Part shown: positions 49,444-59,180 of the stretch, piece after piece
Numbering within the stretch: the stretch's first letter is position 1
How the letters are laid out: every line of letters begins with the position of its first letter
Assembly (NCBI RefSeq): GCF_000173735.1
Contig: NZ_ACCB01000008.1
Location: forward strand, 53,796 to 117,795
Direction: 5' to 3'
Source: Yersinia aldovae ATCC 35236
GTDB taxonomy: Bacteria; Pseudomonadota; Gammaproteobacteria; Enterobacterales; Enterobacteriaceae
DNA: 64,000 bases
Notes under the pieces: generated by a model
Databases searched by the model: none
What the model was told of the DNA's origin: nothing
Seen by the model: only the letters and a program-made list of their open reading frames with translations
Position numbers and translations under genes: made by a program

Positions 49444-51216
49444 TCATGCAGGGAGTTGCTCCTCTTCATAATACTGATTGTGCCACATAGCTGAATAAGG
49501 GCCATTCTTGAGCAATAATTCTTCATGACACCCACGTTCAACAATTTTACCCGCCTCCAGTACGATAATCTCATCCGCATCAACCACAGTTGATAAGCGG
49601 TGGGCAATCACCAACGTAGTATGATTGCGACTAACTTCTCGCAGATGAGACTGGATTTCACGTTCAGTATGAGTATCTAAAGCACTGGTAGCTTCATCAA
49701 AAACCAGTATTGCAGGGTTTTTTAGGATAGTGCGCGCAATGGCGACACGCTGTTTTTCCCCACCAGATAACTTAAGCCCGCGCTCCCCCACTTTGGTATC
49801 ATAACCATCGGGTAAGCCACTGATAAAATTGTGAATATGTGCCAATTTTGCAGCGCGTTCTATCTCTTCGAAACTTGAAGATGTCCTGCCATAGGCAATG
49901 TTATAACGCAACGTATCATTAAATAGCACGGTATCCTGAGGCACAATGCCAATCGCTTCACGTAGACTCAACTGAGTCACAGTCCGAATATCCTGATTAT
50001 CAATATAAACAGCACCGCTAGTAACATCATAAAAACGAAATAGTAAGCGTGAAAGAGTTGATTTACCTGCCCCTGAAGCCCCTACAATCGCCACTGTTTT
50101 CCCCGAGGGAATGGTGAAACTCACATTATCCAAAATAGGTCTACGTGGGTCATAACCAAAACAAACCGAATCAAAGCGCACCTCACCCTTGGTTAGTTGC
50201 AATGGCAGTGCATTGGGGCGGTCAGTAATCTCTTTTTTGACCATCAACAGGTCAAGCATATTCTCCATATCAATCAATGCTTGCCTGATTTCTGAATAAA
50301 TAAAACCAAAGAAATTGAGAGGCTGATAAAGCTGAAGAAGATAGGCATTAACCAAGACAAAATCACCAATGGTCATTTTCCCCTGAGTAATTCCCTTTGC
50401 CGCCATAGCCATCATGACTATTAATCCGATTGAAATGATAGCTGTCTGACCGAAGCTCAATGCCGTAAAGCTAATTTGATTCTTGATAGCAGCAGTTTCA
50501 TAGAGTTGCCGCGACGTATTAAAGCGCTGAGCTTCAAACTCCTCATTACCAAAATACTTTACAGTTTCATAATTTAGTAGGCTATCTATAGATTTTGTAT
50601 TGGCATCCGCATTGGCCTGATTTAATTCACGCCTAAACCGAGTTCGCCAACTCACAGCCATAACGGTAAACAGGATATAGCATCCGACCGTGGCAAGAAT
50701 TGCAACGGCAAACCAACCATCTAGCAAATGCCACATGATCAGCGAGACTAACGTTATCTCAAACAAAATGGGGAAAATAGAAAACAGCAGGCGCGACAGT
50801 ACCGTGGCAACAGCTTGTGTCCCGCGTTCGATTGAGAGTGATAAGCCACCGGTTTGCCTGTCCAGATGAAAACGCAAACTCAATGCATGTATTTGTTTAA
50901 ATACGCGTAATCCAAGCGATCGAGTTGCATTCTGGCTCACATGAACAAACATTACATTTCGAAGTTCTTCGAACAATGATGCACAGATCCGTGCTATGCC
51001 ATAAGCGATGATAAAACCAATCGGTATCGCCACCATCTTGGCGCTATCACTGCTCAACGTATCTATCATGGCTTTATAAGCAAGAGGAACCAGAGTTGTA
51101 CTGACCTTAGATATCACCATAAAAATAACGGCAACAACCAGATAATAACGTAATCTTACGTTATTTTTAGGCCACAGATAAGGCAACAGGAACTTAAGTA
51201 AGCGGGAGCGATCCAT
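49444..51216 (-). CDS. ABC exporter, Atm1/HMT1-like (fused membrane and ATPase domains)
   Basis: 590-aa half-transporter working as a homodimer in the inner membrane. The N-terminal six-helix domain (about 1-310, with LRVFKQIHALSLRFHLDRQT and NFFGFIYSEIRQALIDMENM) is of the Atm1/ABCB7 type. The ATPase follows: Walker A GASGAGKSTLSRL near 380, signature LSGGEKQRVAIARTIL, Walker B PAILVFDEATSALD. Atm1-type proteins export glutathione-linked or metal complexes. No clear ribosome site precedes the ATG. A stand-alone gene. Confidence 0.9.
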   Translation of the reverse strand: MDRSRLLKFLLPYLWPKNNVRLRYYLVVAVIFMVISKVSTTLVPLAYKAMIDTLSSDSAKMVAIPIGFIIAYGIARICASLFEELRNVMFVHVSQNATRSLGLRVFKQIHALSLRFHLDRQTGGLSLSIERGTQAVATVLSRLLFSIFPILFEITLVSLIMWHLLDGWFAVAILATVGCYILFTVMAVSWRTRFRRELNQANADANTKSIDSLLNYETVKYFGNEEFEAQRFNTSRQLYETAAIKNQISFTALSFGQTAIISIGLIVMMAMAAKGITQGKMTIGDFVLVNAYLLQLYQPLNFFGFIYSEIRQALIDMENMLDLLMVKKEITDRPNALPLQLTKGEVRFDSVCFGYDPRRPILDNVSFTIPSGKTVAIVGASGAGKSTLSRLLFRFYDVTSGAVYIDNQDIRTVTQLSLREAIGIVPQDTVLFNDTLRYNIAYGRTSSSFEEIERAAKLAHIHNFISGLPDGYDTKVGERGLKLSGGEKQRVAIARTILKNPAILVFDEATSALDTHTEREIQSHLREVSRNHTTLVIAHRLSTVVDADEIIVLEAGKIVERGCHEELLLKNGPYSAMWHNQYYEEEQLPA

Positions 51217-51733
51217 ATTTATCTATTTGTCATCTCGAGAGAAACAGCATTCTTTTTTATATTCTGCCATGTATGGCTGTAATAGCCTAATCTCTGATGA
51301 CAATATCTGGCTTTAAATAGCCATAAAATTTGTTAACTCATAAGACACTAACTTGCTGGATACCGGTAAGTTTATCTATCGTTTTGTGGATAGGTAAACC
51401 CAACATATTGTACTTAATTACATGAGTAAATCTTTACCTCTCTTGGAGAGCATTTATCTGATTAACAGACGAGTCTATGAATCATAGAAACCCATAAGCT
51501 ATAACTTATACAGAGATTGCCGAGATTTGAAGTACTCTGATGGTATGGTTTGAACAAGGTTTATATTTAAGAGTATGTTAAATGGCTCGCTTAATGAAAT
51601 GGAAACTGATTTTTCATTCACTTTTTTTGACCAACATGAACAATTCTCTTTGATATCCTAATTCTGTGATCGGAGTAACATTCTTCCTATCGAAAGCAAC
51701 CGGCTTTCACATAAAAATAGAAGAGAATTGATT
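51217..51733. other. AT-rich intergenic region
   Basis: About 520 bp between the divergent ABC gene and the small secreted-protein gene. No ORF is seen. TTGACC near 51628 followed after 17 bp by TTGATA is a possible weak promoter for the downstream gene. Confidence 0.35.
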
Positions 51734-51889
51734 ATGAAAACAACCATCGCAGCATTCACACTCATCGCAGCAATGCTGGCACCAACTGTTTCTATGGCCA
51801 ATATCGGTGATAGTGATAGCTATAAAGGCACCTACTCAATAAGCCAGGGTCAGACAACCAAGACTGCGGACCAAACTGTTAAAAACTAA
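51734..51889 (+). CDS. Small secreted protein (51 aa), unknown
   Basis: ATG preceded by AAGAGA. The product begins MKTTIAAFTLIAAMLAPTVS with a signal peptide likely cut after SMA. A polar mature peptide of about 28 residues follows (NIGDSDSYKGTYSISQGQ-TTKTADQTVKN) without cysteines. A terminator-like hairpin lies 8 bp after the stop. Signal peptide, ribosome site and hairpin together support a real gene. Family not recognised; it would be periplasmic or extracellular. Confidence 0.65.
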   Translation: MKTTIAAFTLIAAMLAPTVSMANIGDSDSYKGTYSISQGQTTKTADQTVKN

Positions 51890-51897
51890 TCTTCAGT

Positions 51898-51924
51898 AAG
51901 GTCCACTGGAAATCAGTGGGCCTT
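51898..51924 (+). terminator. Hairpin after the small secreted-protein gene
   Basis: An 11-bp stem AAGGTCCACTG / CAGTGGGCCTT with one G-T pair. The following sequence (ATATTC) is a poor T tract. Confidence 0.55.
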
Positions 51925-52372
51925 ATATTCATAATTTTTGAGCTATTAGCCCTACACTATATCAATAATCCAATCCGCACTATCCCTGGCCATCCTCTCA
52001 GCAACAGTTGGGTGTCTTCATCTCCCTCTTTCACCATTTAACATTTATGATTGCCAATTTTATTGTTTCACATCGGCTCCTGAGCCTACACGTTATTGTC
52101 TTTTGACGTTTTCAATTATTAACATTAAATACAGAATAGAGTCGGAAAGGTATTTTGTCTTGTTATTTTTATTTTTATTTTTACGGCCAAATCATACGTC
52201 TAAGACAAATGCGGATATGTGTTTTACTTGCATGGGTGAACAGACCATCCGTGACAATATCCGGTATATTATGATTTGCTATTAGCATGATTGAATCGCG
52301 CTAAATCTACACGCCAGACCTTTGCATTCTCACCTAAGACAAATAGACCAGGCGGATACAACTCCAAGATAT
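51925..52372. other. AT-rich region without convincing genes
   Basis: About 450 bp. A 60-codon frame at 52103-52285 has low-complexity Phe/Leu content and no ribosome site, so I do not call it. Nothing else is seen. Confidence 0.4.
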
Positions 52373-52564
52373 TTATTTACAATAAAGAACAGAACACTCC
52401 GGATAATGTTCTACAGCGATAACCTTCAATAACTCGAAACCTTCGTTATTCAGATTTATTTTATCGCCAACAGATACAGGATTTCCAAAAGAATGTAGAT
52501 AATTTGTATTGACTGTCGGTAACTTATCAACCATTACGATTTCATACTTGTATTTAATATCCAT
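52373..52564 (-). CDS. Small hypothetical protein (63 aa)
   Basis: The ATG at 52564 is preceded by AAGAGGTAAT. The product begins MDIKYKYEIVMVDKLPTVNT and ends EHYPECSVLYCK. It is rich in beta-strand-like alternation (PVSVGDKINLNNEGFELLKV), suggesting a small barrel fold, and has no signal or membrane segment. Not recognised. Confidence 0.5.
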   Translation of the reverse strand: MDIKYKYEIVMVDKLPTVNTNYLHSFGNPVSVGDKINLNNEGFELLKVIAVEHYPECSVLYCK

Positions 52565-52743
52565 AGTATTACCTCTTCTTGGTGGTTTATTTTTATTCAT
52601 CTATGTTAACTTTATGACCGTATAGCTATTTCCATCACATAATATGATTACAGAATGTAAACATTATTTTTCATTTTCACTAATGAATGTAACTTTAGTT
52701 TATTATATACAAATGAAAATAGTTTCCTTGTTACTACAACCCC

Positions 52744-53139
52744 TTATATATGATATATAATTATAAAATCCAACCTGTTTAATATACCCAATTTCCTAAT
52801 TGCATTCCGCCTATGCGTTAATATCGTTTTTTCTGAACGACCTAATATCCTTGAGATCTCAACAATATCATTTCCCTCAACAGTTAACTCAACAACTTTA
52901 ACTTCAGTGATAGAAAGCTGGCTATGATTCTTCAATCCTAAGCATTTAAAAACATTTATTTTAATCATTTTATTATATTTCAATTTAGCCACATTAAAGA
53001 TCTTACCAATAGTATATACAATACTATAGATATCTAACTTACTGCTGTTAAATGGGATATTCAGTGTTACAACAGGATTGTTATTATTTGTGTTATCTGA
53101 TATGGCATACTCATTTTTAAAGAAGTTAACAAATACCAT
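52744..53139 (-). CDS. Orphan LuxR/RcsB-type regulator 3, possibly start-defective
   Basis: 131 aa from the ATG at 53139. The C-terminal helix-turn-helix is clear (LSITEVKVVELTVEGNDIVE, then RILGRSEKTILTHRRNAIRK). The N-terminal domain is shorter than in its three relatives. The frame stays open 22 or so codons upstream (EVGIIRTDENAVVKNVNVIF) to a stop near 53215 but offers no ATG, GTG or TTG there. That stretch resembles the first strand of the relatives. Either a start has been lost or the short form is the product. Confidence 0.6.
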   Translation of the reverse strand: MVFVNFFKNEYAISDNTNNNNPVVTLNIPFNSSKLDIYSIVYTIGKIFNVAKLKYNKMIKINVFKCLGLKNHSQLSITEVKVVELTVEGNDIVEISRILGRSEKTILTHRRNAIRKLGILNRLDFIIIYHI

Positions 53140-53205
53140 GTGGTCTTTAAATATTACATTAACATTTTTAACAACTGCATTTTCATCAGTCCTAATAATA
53201 CCTAC

Positions 53206-53716
53206 TTCATTTTCCTTTTTTTAAACAATTTTCAAGTAAATAAATCAATCCTAGTTCATAGAATGAATTTCGGGTTTTAACAACGACTCTAAGCATACTT
53301 TACTCACAACTTTCAGTTTATTTTGGTAAGCATGACAACTAATAACAATCGGGCTTACCATTATCATTTTATTATAAATGACATGTAAAAAATAATTTTA
53401 AGATTAAAAACCCTAACTAAAATGATATTTTACATCTTATAATACAACCCATAGAAAGTAGATCTATGACCATAGGAAACCGCTACAACATAACAACTTT
53501 AAATTGTATGCTATAAAAACAACATGAATAAAATTAAACAATATTGGTGCAATACAAGTGATATATTGCAACACAGATAGGCTCAAGATACCCACGTTCT
53601 AATCGAGTAAATGCCTGATAGCTCTCAGCGTTAATAACAATTATCACCCCTTTAATATATTAAGTTATATTTATTTAGAGGAAATAGTGTTTTTTATGAA
53701 TCATCAATTTTATTAA
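53206..53716. other. Very AT-rich intergenic region
   Basis: About 510 bp between two minus-strand regulators. No ORF or clear motif is seen. Confidence 0.4.
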
Positions 53717-54271
53717 TTAACTGCTTACTCTATCAAATCCATTGAAAATCCAAGTATAGAAATCGGCGTTGTTAGTCACATTTATTTTATTCATTACCGA
53801 TTTTTTCTGGGCACTCACTGTTTTTACACTCTTGTTCAATATCTTGGCAACCTCAGTCACACTGTGTCCTTGTGATATCAAGGAAATTACTTTACTTTCG
53901 GCATCTGACAGAACCTTTGGCAACTTCTTTTGATATAAAAATGACTTGGTCAACGCTTTAAAAAAAAGAAGGTTAAGCACAAAGTTTGATTTACATACAA
54001 TAGAGTTAACTTTATCATCTCGGTAAATATAGCTATTGGCTTCTAAAGAAGCATCCGATATATCGTCATTACTATTAATTATTTTAAGTGTGTCACTGCT
54101 GAATTTTGTATTATCTTTATCATCATAGATATGGAACCTCAACACATCCAAGCCCTCACAGCCGTCAGCAACCTTAACTTGTATTGAGAAACATCCAAAG
54201 TTATCCTCTAGAATAACCTTAAGACCTTCTGCGAAAATGGTATTATTATCAGATATTGTAGCAACAAGCAT
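53717..54271 (-). CDS. Orphan LuxR/RcsB-type regulator 4
   Basis: 184 aa beginning MLVATISDNNTIFAEGLKVI, a receiver-like start similar to RcsB. The middle is divergent and lacks an obvious phospho-Asp. The C-terminal helix-turn-helix is LSDAESKVISLISQGHSVTE then ILNKSVKTVSAQKKSVMNKI, very close to RcsB (KTISSQKKSAMMKL). It is the regulator nearest the fimbrial cluster, 1.3 kb upstream and divergent from it, so it is the best candidate for local control. That is inference. Confidence 0.8.
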   Translation of the reverse strand: MLVATISDNNTIFAEGLKVILEDNFGCFSIQVKVADGCEGLDVLRFHIYDDKDNTKFSSDTLKIINSNDDISDASLEANSYIYRDDKVNSIVCKSNFVLNLLFFKALTKSFLYQKKLPKVLSDAESKVISLISQGHSVTEVAKILNKSVKTVSAQKKSVMNKINVTNNADFYTWIFNGFDRVSS

Positions 54272-55565
54272 AGTATAACCCAGTATAATTAAATGTTAAT
54301 TGAGTTCAGAAACACTAGCACTTATCTAGAATTTCTATTGTAATCAGTCATTGTTAATAATAAAAAATTGTTGATACAACCTAAAAATCGCTATTGATAC
54401 TTCTAACCAATAAACTCATTAATAATATGTCTCACAGATTCTAAATTTCCTCAGCACGCTGATGATGTCATGTTTTCACTGCTGCTTAACTTTCTACAAT
54501 TCTATACCTTAAATATCCAAACGATAGCAAATTGTTAAAAACTCGTTTTTTACGACATAAAAAACCATAATCACACCTAATATTATTTTTTTAAACCAAA
54601 AAAAACAACAAAAAACGAGTGGTTAGCTAGCTAACTAAAGTGCGAAAAATGCACTACTAGTCGGTTTGTTGTAAGCAACAGGATGGTATTACTCAAAAAA
54701 AGACATGATGGCCATTTCAAATCGGCCTCAACAAAAAAGGTGATTGATAATAAAGATGGTGCTTTCTCGTACTCACGCTCTACATGCATTATGGTGCAAC
54801 ACAAAATAAATTTAATGGTTATCACTTGCCATTCACAATGGTTAAAATCGCAGACACATTGATACTTCAAAACTATCTTTCCTGAATTTACTCTCAAAGG
54901 GAAAATCGTAATATTTTAGAAATCTCTTTAAAAATTAATACATAGTCTCTTTATTACACTTACGGATTATATAGAGACCCAGTGCCGTACCACCTTTAAT
55001 GGACAGCATAATCAATATCGTACCAAATCCATTTCATTTTAATTCAGTGATCATTAGGTAGTAACGAAAATCCGTGACTCACAAATAACCATTTGTGAGT
55101 AGTAATAGTAGAAGTGTTTTTTCTAAGAATGGATTTCCGTACAGAAACAGAAATCACTCTCTCCTGGTGAGAGATTTATATTATTTATCTAGATGAAAAG
55201 CTTTTAATTCCAGTGAGATATTGAATATGAGGGGTGGCATTCTTATTAAATTATCTAATTGCATATATAAAATACAGACATTAATTCTTAATAACAATAA
55301 GAATAAAACGGCAAGGACTACAAAATTGAAGGAGTTTTCCTACATAGTTACACTATCTATCCTATATTTACTTAGCCAACACCATGCTCAAATATCGACC
55401 ATCCACTAAGCGCCTCATATTTAAACGTTAGGTACTTAAGTGTTTATACATAGTGAAGATCTATTTTATAAAATTAGTGCACTCCCAACATTTTGATTGT
55501 GAATAATTTTTATGATTCTCTCTGTACATGATTAATTTCCAGATATACTTCTAAGGTTTATTTAA
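54272..55565. promoter_or_regulatory. Long AT-rich region upstream of the fimbrial cluster
   Basis: About 1.3 kb. It contains a perfect 10-bp inverted repeat with a 4-nt loop at 55077-55100 (ACTCACAAAT / ATTTGTGAGT) and a CTCTC-CTGGT-GAGAG hairpin near 55161-55176. Weak frames at 54631-54897 (minus) and 55221-55409 (plus) lack ribosome sites and family features. No recombinase gene or long inverted repeat pair indicates an invertible switch. It probably carries the fimbrial promoter and silencer (H-NS-type) DNA. Confidence 0.45.
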
Positions 55566-56087
55566 GTGAAAAACATTATTACTGCATTGGTATTAAGTCT
55601 CGGTGTTTCTTCTATGGCTCATGCAGCCGATGGTACTATCAATTTTACCGGAAACATTATAGAACAAGCGTGTGACATTACCTCAGGTGTCGCAGGCACC
55701 CAAACTGTTAATTTAGGCAGCATTGCCAAGTCTAACCTTTCTGGCGCAGGCAAAACTTCTGGATCGACAAAATTCAGCATTGTATTGGCTGATTGCCCTG
55801 TCGATTTTATTCCTACTAAAGTATCTGTTAAATTTGATGGTACAAGTGTCGCCACCGATACGAGCCTATTAGCGTTGACTGCAGGCCAGACTGCCACTGG
55901 TGTTGGTGTACAAATTTTGGAAGCTGATGGTAATACCCCCGTTCCATTGCGTACAGCTTCTGTACAACAAACATTGGTTTCTGGTGGTACGACAACATTA
56001 GACTTTGTTGCCCGTTATAAGGCTGTTGCAGTTGCAACTGCAGGCACAGCAAATGCCAGTTCAACCTTCGTTGTAGATTACAACTAA
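55566..56087 (+). CDS. Major fimbrial subunit, FimA/type-1 family
   Basis: 173-aa pilin. It starts with GTG (SD AAGG) and a signal peptide MKNIITALVLSLGVSSMAHA. The mature chain starts ADGTINFTGNIIEQACDITS. The pilin disulfide cysteines are CDITS and DCPVDF, and the C-terminal strand is ASSTFVVDYN with the penultimate Tyr used in chaperone binding. The N-terminal GTINFTGNII segment is the donor strand. It is followed by a hairpin that would make this subunit more abundant than the downstream genes. Confidence 0.92.
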   Translation: MKNIITALVLSLGVSSMAHAADGTINFTGNIIEQACDITSGVAGTQTVNLGSIAKSNLSGAGKTSGSTKFSIVLADCPVDFIPTKVSVKFDGTSVATDTSLLALTAGQTATGVGVQILEADGNTPVPLRTASVQQTLVSGGTTTLDFVARYKAVAVATAGTANASSTFVVDYN

Positions 56088-56100
56088 TTATTTTATCTGA

Positions 56101-56128
56101 CAGGGGACATCAATAACGATGTCTCCTG
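56101..56128 (+). terminator. Attenuator-like hairpin after the major subunit
   Basis: An 11-bp stem CAGGGGACATC / GATGTCTCCTG (one G-T pair) with a 6-nt loop, 13 bp after the stop, followed by CTTTGATT. This is the usual position for a partial terminator in fimbrial operons. Confidence 0.6.
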
Positions 56129-56520
56129 CTTTGATTAAAATTGTAAATATACATTGCCTTCACACTATAACATTGTTGACTATAACCTCAATTGCGTTAT
56201 GTACTAAAAGATATCTACAAGCATATTGTAGGAAGTAAATTATACCAGATTGCTTATGAAGCTAGTTTATAGAATGTCGTAGGCTATCTATATAGTTAAA
56301 TATCAGCTTAGCAGATGTGAATATATTTATTCGACAACAAACCTCATCCATTTAAATCAGATGAAGTTCAAGATAATAAATTAATGGCGAAATTTATCAG
56401 CATACTACCTTCCTAAAAATGGTCATTAATATCCATGTCATATAGAAGGAGCATCCCTTTATTACCCATTATATATCGTCACCCCAAAATCATATTTGGT
56501 TATCCACGTGGAAAAGTTTT
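56129..56520. other. Gap between major subunit and usher
   Basis: About 390 bp of AT-rich DNA with no ORF. It may hold a second promoter for the usher-chaperone-tip genes. Confidence 0.4.
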
Positions 56521-59097
56521 ATGAAAACGAAGATGTCAATAAAAAATAGAAATATATTTAAACCACAAAAATTGATAATCTTTATCTCTTCGTCTTTATT
56601 TCTCTTAGGCATTAGCAGTCAACAGGCCAGTGCTAACGATTATTTTGATCCACAATTGTTGGAAAATGTGGGTTCACAAACCAGTAATACCGATTTATCT
56701 GTGTTTGATACCGATGATTCTCAGTCTCCTGGTAACTATTCCGTCGATATTCTGATTAACGATGAGCGTGTCGATACACAAAGAAACATTGAATTTAAAC
56801 AAGCTAAAAATATTGCAGGCAAAGACGTTTTGCAAGCCTGTCTGTCAATAAATGATCTGAAAAGTTGGGGAGTAAAAATCGAGTTATTCCCTCTTTTAGA
56901 TGCCAGTCCCGACGGTTGCTCGGATCTGTCAGCTATTACGCAAGCTAGCCAGGAATTTGATTTTAGTCAGCAACAATTAAAACTGAGTATTCCTCAAGCT
57001 GCTATTTCTATGCAGGCTCGCGGTTATGTCTCACCCAAGCAGTGGAATAATGGTATTCCTGCCATGCTGTTAAACTATGATTTTAGCGGTTCGCAAAGTC
57101 GGCTACAAAATAGTGATGGCGATAACCGGAGTAACAGCCAATTCTTAAATCTGCGTCCCGGACTTAATTTAGGGCCTTGGCGCTTTCGTAATTATACGAC
57201 TTGGGGTAGAGACAATAAGGGTGAAACCAGTACCCAAGCTATTTATACCTACGTCCAGCGTGATATTGCGATTCTTCGTAGTCAGTTAATCATGGGTGAT
57301 AGTACTTCCCCCTCAGATGTATTTGAAAGTGTGCCGTTACGCGGAGTACAAATATCCTCCGATGATGACATGCTCCCGGATAGCCTGCGTGGCTACGCTC
57401 CGGTAGTACGTGGTATCGCCCGTACCAATGCTCAGGTAATTATCCGCCAGTCTGGTTATATTATCTACCAGAGTTATGTTGCACCTGGTGCTTTTGAGAT
57501 CACCGATATGTATTCCACCGGTGGAAATGGTGATTTGGACGTCACAATCAAGGAAAGTGATGGGAGTGAGCAACATCTTATATTCCCTTTCGCTTCATTA
57601 CCCGTGTTGATGCGTGAAGGACGAATGAAGTACAGCATGTCAGGCGGAGAATTCCGCTCTTATGATAATAATATTGAAAAGATGAAATTTGCCCAACTGA
57701 CCGGTATTTACGGTTTGCCTCATGGTATGACGCTGTATGGGGGTACCCAAGGTGCCTCTCATTATAAGTCTGTCGCATTAGGACTGGGTGCTAACTTAGG
57801 CAGCGTTGGGGCATTATCTGTGGATGTCACTCACGCGGCGGCAGAGAAACAAGGGTTGGATAAAACCAGCGGTGACTCCTGGCGGATTCGTTACAGTAAA
57901 AATCTTGTGGAAACTGGTACTAATTTTGCCATCGCGGGTTACCGTTACTCAACAGCGGGTTACGCCACTCTGCAAGAGGTAGCCAACAGCTATAACGCGC
58001 AATCAGGCATACAATATGGCTCATCAGGTAGCCGCAATCGTGCTGAAATATCCATGAATCAGAAGCTCTCCGATCAGCTAGGTTCTCTCAATATTAGTGC
58101 CGTCAGAGAGGATTACTGGGGTGAGGATCGTCGGATGCAATCCATTAGTACGAGTTATAGTAATAGCTGGAATCAGGTTAGCTACAATATTAATTATACC
58201 TATGCAAAAAATAGCAGTAGTACCAATAATTATGTGAAAAATAATGATCATTCCGTCACTTTCAATATTTCTATTCCGTTGAGCAAGTGGTTACCGTCCA
58301 CTTCTGCCAGTTATAGCCTGAATCAAGGCAGTAATCAGAAAGCCAGTCAATCTGTGGGGCTGTATGGTTCAGCACTTGCCGATAATAACCTGAACTGGAG
58401 TGTGCAACAGTCCTACAGTGCCGGTTCGAATGAGAGTAGCAGTAATCTGAATACCAACTATCGGGGTACTTATGGTGAGCTTAGTGGTGGTTACAGTAGC
58501 GACACTTATCAGCAACGCCTTAATTATGGTGTTAGAGGTGCAGTGCTGCTCCATGAAGATGGCCTCACTCTAGGACAATCATTAGGTGAAACAATAGTGC
58601 TGGTTAAGGCCCCTGGAGCCAGTGGTGTCGGAATTAACAATCAATCAGGGGTAAAAACCGACTACCGTGGTTATGCTATCGTGCCATTTGTCAGCCCTTA
58701 CAGGCAGAATACTGTCGCGCTGGATAATAATACGCTACCAGACGATATGGATGTCGATATCAATACCCAGACTGTAGTCCCTACTCGGGGCGCAGTAATG
58801 CGGGCCGATTTTGCGCCGCAAATCGGTTATCGCGCAGTTATTACTTTGCAGCAACCTAATGGTAAGCCGGTGCCTTTCGGGGCTACGGTAACGCAAATTG
58901 ATACGACATCGCCACAGGGGAGTATTGTCGGCGATGGAGGTAGCGTTTATCTCACAGGCTTGGCAGATAAAGGCCGTTTAATGATTCGTTGGGGTAAGTC
59001 TCCGGATAATCAGTGTCAGGTAGATTATCGTTTGTCGGATCAGAAACCCGCTTTCGGCCTTTATAAAATAGAAAATCTACAATGTCGTAGACTATAG
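56521..59097 (+). CDS. Fimbrial outer-membrane usher, FimD/PapC family
   Basis: 858-aa secretion pore. Signal peptide to about residue 38 (SQQASA). Then the N-terminal chaperone-binding domain (DYFDPQLLENVG, YSVDILINDERVDTQRNIEF), the 24-strand barrel with plug (RGVQISSDDDMLPDSLRGYA and SGYIIYQSYVAPGAFEITDM, a family hallmark) and the C-terminal domains (GYRAVITLQQPNGKPVPFGA) ending in a Cys pair (NQCQVDY, LQCRRL). Full length and intact. Confidence 0.95.
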   Translation: MKTKMSIKNRNIFKPQKLIIFISSSLFLLGISSQQASANDYFDPQLLENVGSQTSNTDLSVFDTDDSQSPGNYSVDILINDERVDTQRNIEFKQAKNIAGKDVLQACLSINDLKSWGVKIELFPLLDASPDGCSDLSAITQASQEFDFSQQQLKLSIPQAAISMQARGYVSPKQWNNGIPAMLLNYDFSGSQSRLQNSDGDNRSNSQFLNLRPGLNLGPWRFRNYTTWGRDNKGETSTQAIYTYVQRDIAILRSQLIMGDSTSPSDVFESVPLRGVQISSDDDMLPDSLRGYAPVVRGIARTNAQVIIRQSGYIIYQSYVAPGAFEITDMYSTGGNGDLDVTIKESDGSEQHLIFPFASLPVLMREGRMKYSMSGGEFRSYDNNIEKMKFAQLTGIYGLPHGMTLYGGTQGASHYKSVALGLGANLGSVGALSVDVTHAAAEKQGLDKTSGDSWRIRYSKNLVETGTNFAIAGYRYSTAGYATLQEVANSYNAQSGIQYGSSGSRNRAEISMNQKLSDQLGSLNISAVREDYWGEDRRMQSISTSYSNSWNQVSYNINYTYAKNSSSTNNYVKNNDHSVTFNISIPLSKWLPSTSASYSLNQGSNQKASQSVGLYGSALADNNLNWSVQQSYSAGSNESSSNLNTNYRGTYGELSGGYSSDTYQQRLNYGVRGAVLLHEDGLTLGQSLGETIVLVKAPGASGVGINNQSGVKTDYRGYAIVPFVSPYRQNTVALDNNTLPDDMDVDINTQTVVPTRGAVMRADFAPQIGYRAVITLQQPNGKPVPFGATVTQIDTTSPQGSIVGDGGSVYLTGLADKGRLMIRWGKSPDNQCQVDYRLSDQKPAFGLYKIENLQCRRL

Positions 59098-59180
59098 TTA
59101 GTTAATACACTTTCCTGTTATTTTAATTAATACAGTAGCAGGATTTAATTTATCAATAGCCATAATGGAGTTATTATACC

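Noticed and set aside
52103..52285. 60-codon ORF with a Phe/Leu-rich segment
   Set aside because: The hydrophobic part comes from a run of T-rich repeats; no ribosome site.
54631..54897. 88-codon minus-strand ORF in the region upstream of the fimbrial genes, considered as a transposase relic
   Set aside because: No recognisable transposase motif, ribosome site or terminal repeats.
55221..55409. 62-codon ORF just upstream of the pilin gene
   Set aside because: Low-complexity Asn/Lys composition, no ribosome site, lies in the probable leader.
54272..55565. Invertible promoter (fim-type switch)
   Set aside because: No pair of separated inverted repeats and no tyrosine recombinase gene nearby; the only dyad has a 4-nt loop.
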